Assembly: GCF_023264675.1 (NCBI RefSeq)
Contig: NZ_JAHFVG010000033.1
Span: 1-62,931 of the forward strand
Source: Rhodococcus sp. (in: high G+C Gram-positive bacteria)
GTDB lineage: Bacteria > Actinomycetota > Actinomycetes > Mycobacteriales > Mycobacteriaceae
DNA: 62,931 bases
Direction of reading: 5' to 3'
Position numbers and translations under genes: made by a program. The notes under the pieces are model-generated. The model was given only the letters and a program-made list of their open reading frames with translations. It was not told the DNA's origin and ran no database searches. The first letter of the stretch is position 1. Each line of letters opens with the position of its first letter. This document shows, one piece after another, positions 62,030-62,931 of this stretch.

Positions 62030-62629
62030 TCAGAAAGAACGAGCCACCTGCATCGACATCTCGAATCCATGGCCGGTGGGCGTCGTGCAGGTCATTCCGG
62101 TTTCGCGTGATGTGCACGTATAGCCGTCGGTGGTCACCGACATGTCGTACGGCAGAATCTTCGGAAACTCCGTAGTGAAGACGCCCTGGTTGAAACATGT
62201 CGGAAGCACGATGGTGGGTGTCAGATAGAACCCCTTGGTGAGTTGGTCGATGGTGAACGTCGGGCTCACACAATCGGCGCCGTCCGGCACCGGCGCGGTG
62301 TAGGACTGGCAGCCCGAACCGTATTCTCCCGGCGCAATCCGGCACCAGATCTTGCCCGTCGGGGATTCCCACGCGATTCCGTAGCCGTCCGCGGAGAAGT
62401 CGGCGGGATCGACGGCAGTCGCGGCAGGCGTGGAAGTGGCGGTCGACGACATCGCGGGGGAGTTCGAGGACGTGGCGACCGCGGTGGTGGGCGGCGCAGC
62501 GGTGGCGATCGCCTGCGACGGAGCAGCGGTGGCGATCGCCTCCGACGGTGCAGGCTGAGGTTGGCTTCCGCATGCCGCCACACCGACGAGCGCGCACGCC
62601 GCAAGCACTCCGAAGAGTATTTGTGTCAT
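62030..62629 (-). CDS. Secreted lipoprotein with Cys-rich C-terminal domain
   Basis: Unrecognised protein of 199 residues. A lipoprotein signal (ILFGVLAACALVGVAAC, lipobox Cys at about 20) leads to a long Ala/Ser/Thr/Pro linker with ATAAPSQAIATAAPP-like repeats, then a domain with six or more Cys (WCRIAP, GCQSY, DCVSP, TCFNQ, YTCTS, MTCTT). It is likely cell-surface anchored with disulfides, as in many mycobacterial-type lipoproteins. ATG start with no strong ribosome site. It is oriented toward the TerD gene on the same strand. Confidence 0.75.
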   Translation of the reverse strand: MTQILFGVLAACALVGVAACGSQPQPAPSEAIATAAPSQAIATAAPPTTAVATSSNSPAMSSTATSTPAATAVDPADFSADGYGIAWESPTGKIWCRIAPGEYGSGCQSYTAPVPDGADCVSPTFTIDQLTKGFYLTPTIVLPTCFNQGVFTTEFPKILPYDMSVTTDGYTCTSRETGMTCTTPTGHGFEMSMQVARSF

Positions 62630-62794
62630 CTTCTGGATGTGATCGATTGCTGCCCGAGATCGTCCGTGACTAGAACCCATGCTCGTTCCCTTCGGTCAGG
62701 TGCACACTGCCGCCCGTGTTTTCGAGCATGTCGTGGTGTTTATCGAACGCCTCGGTAGGCGTATTAGCACTCGTGGTGTCACGATGCCGTCACG

Positions 62795-62931
62795 TTCGTG
62801 TCGTACCTCTGGGTCAAGCCCCAAGTAGTGGTGTAACTCGTTTTTGATCCTTCGTTGGTGGTTAGGCGGGTAGTTGCATCAGTTCATCGGTGCTCACCTC
62901 CGTCGGCGAGCTGGTGTCGGTGTCGGCGGTC
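62795..62931 (-). mobile_element. Possible insertion-sequence end at the window edge
   Basis: GGGTCAAGCCCCAAGTAGTG at 62812-62831, followed by GTGTAAC, resembles terminal inverted repeats of actinobacterial IS256-like elements. Just past it, a minus-strand frame ends at TAA 62862-62864 and stays open to the window edge, ending in residues ELMQLPA. The element itself lies outside the window, so family and completeness are unknown. The call is tentative. Confidence 0.35.
62862..62931 (-). CDS. Partial C-terminal end of an unknown reading frame
   Basis: Open minus-strand frame ending at TAA 62862, running off the window (about 23 codons: TADTDTSSP then TEVSTDELMQLPA). It might be the end of a transposase, given the repeat-like DNA between it and the lipoprotein gene, but this is speculation. 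Confidence 0.35.
   Translation of the reverse strand, partial: TADTDTSSPTEVSTDELMQLPA

Noticed and set aside
1..62931. tRNA genes
   Set aside because: No cloverleaf-like sequence with a TTCGAATCC-type T-arm was found by eye; this is not a computed search.

Overview
The window looks like chromosome from a high-GC actinobacterium of the Nocardiaceae, most likely Rhodococcus or a close relative. The signs are high GC throughout, frequent GTG and TTG starts, 4-nt ATGA/GTGA gene overlaps, an actinobacterial-type 5S rRNA 3' end, a HAIR-like heat-shock operator, a DUF4185 (GH183-type) secreted protein and many actinobacterial housekeeping families. The genus call is inference from gene content and style.

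Layout. 1-522: the 3' end of a 5S rRNA gene, its terminator, and a non-coding block of repeats spaced exactly 51 bp apart. 523-10137: mostly metabolic genes (alpha/beta hydrolase, SWIM-SNF2 helicase, acyl-CoA dehydrogenase, flavin monooxygenase, Tat-exported phosphatase). 10199-10861: SIMPL protein. 10919-15790: a three-gene overlapping operon (Vsr/DUF559-like nuclease, winged-helix-like protein, AAA-HerA double ATPase) that resembles a defence island. 16077-21083: DinB polymerase, MBL hydrolase, DoxX, MFS and other single genes. 21153-23541: a coupled three-gene unit of a repeat-containing small peptide, a JmjC-cupin hydroxylase and a sucrase/ferredoxin-like protein, which looks like a RiPP pathway. 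23662-28996: GGCT-like protein, two-component system, DUF4352 protein and a sodium:solute symporter with a small membrane partner. 29166-32118: DeoR-galT-galK, divergent from the symporter, giving a galactose uptake and Leloir unit. 32137-49120: siderophore/cobalamin-type binding protein, acyl-CoA ligase, divergent Nramp-family transporter, GH183-type protein, TetR/P450 pair, monoglyceride-lipase-like hydrolase, Clp ATPase and UvrA-like ABC protein.

49236-59910 is an 11-gene minus-strand operon headed by a 2-epi-5-epi-valiolone-synthase-like sugar phosphate cyclase. It continues with a KAS III-like enzyme, an MFS exporter broken by an in-frame TGA, three medium-chain dehydrogenases, an SDR, a VOC protein, an F420/FMN LLM oxidoreductase, a HAD phosphatase and a ROK kinase. 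A divergent TetR gene lies upstream and a strong palindrome closes the operon. It reads as a nitrogen-free C7-cyclitol pathway and is the most distinctive unit of the window. 60767-62931 holds a DUF2231 protein, a TerD protein, a lipoprotein and, at the edge, what may be the end of an insertion sequence.

Two intergenic palindrome families (three and two copies) show compensatory changes between arms, suggesting that the hairpin itself is selected.
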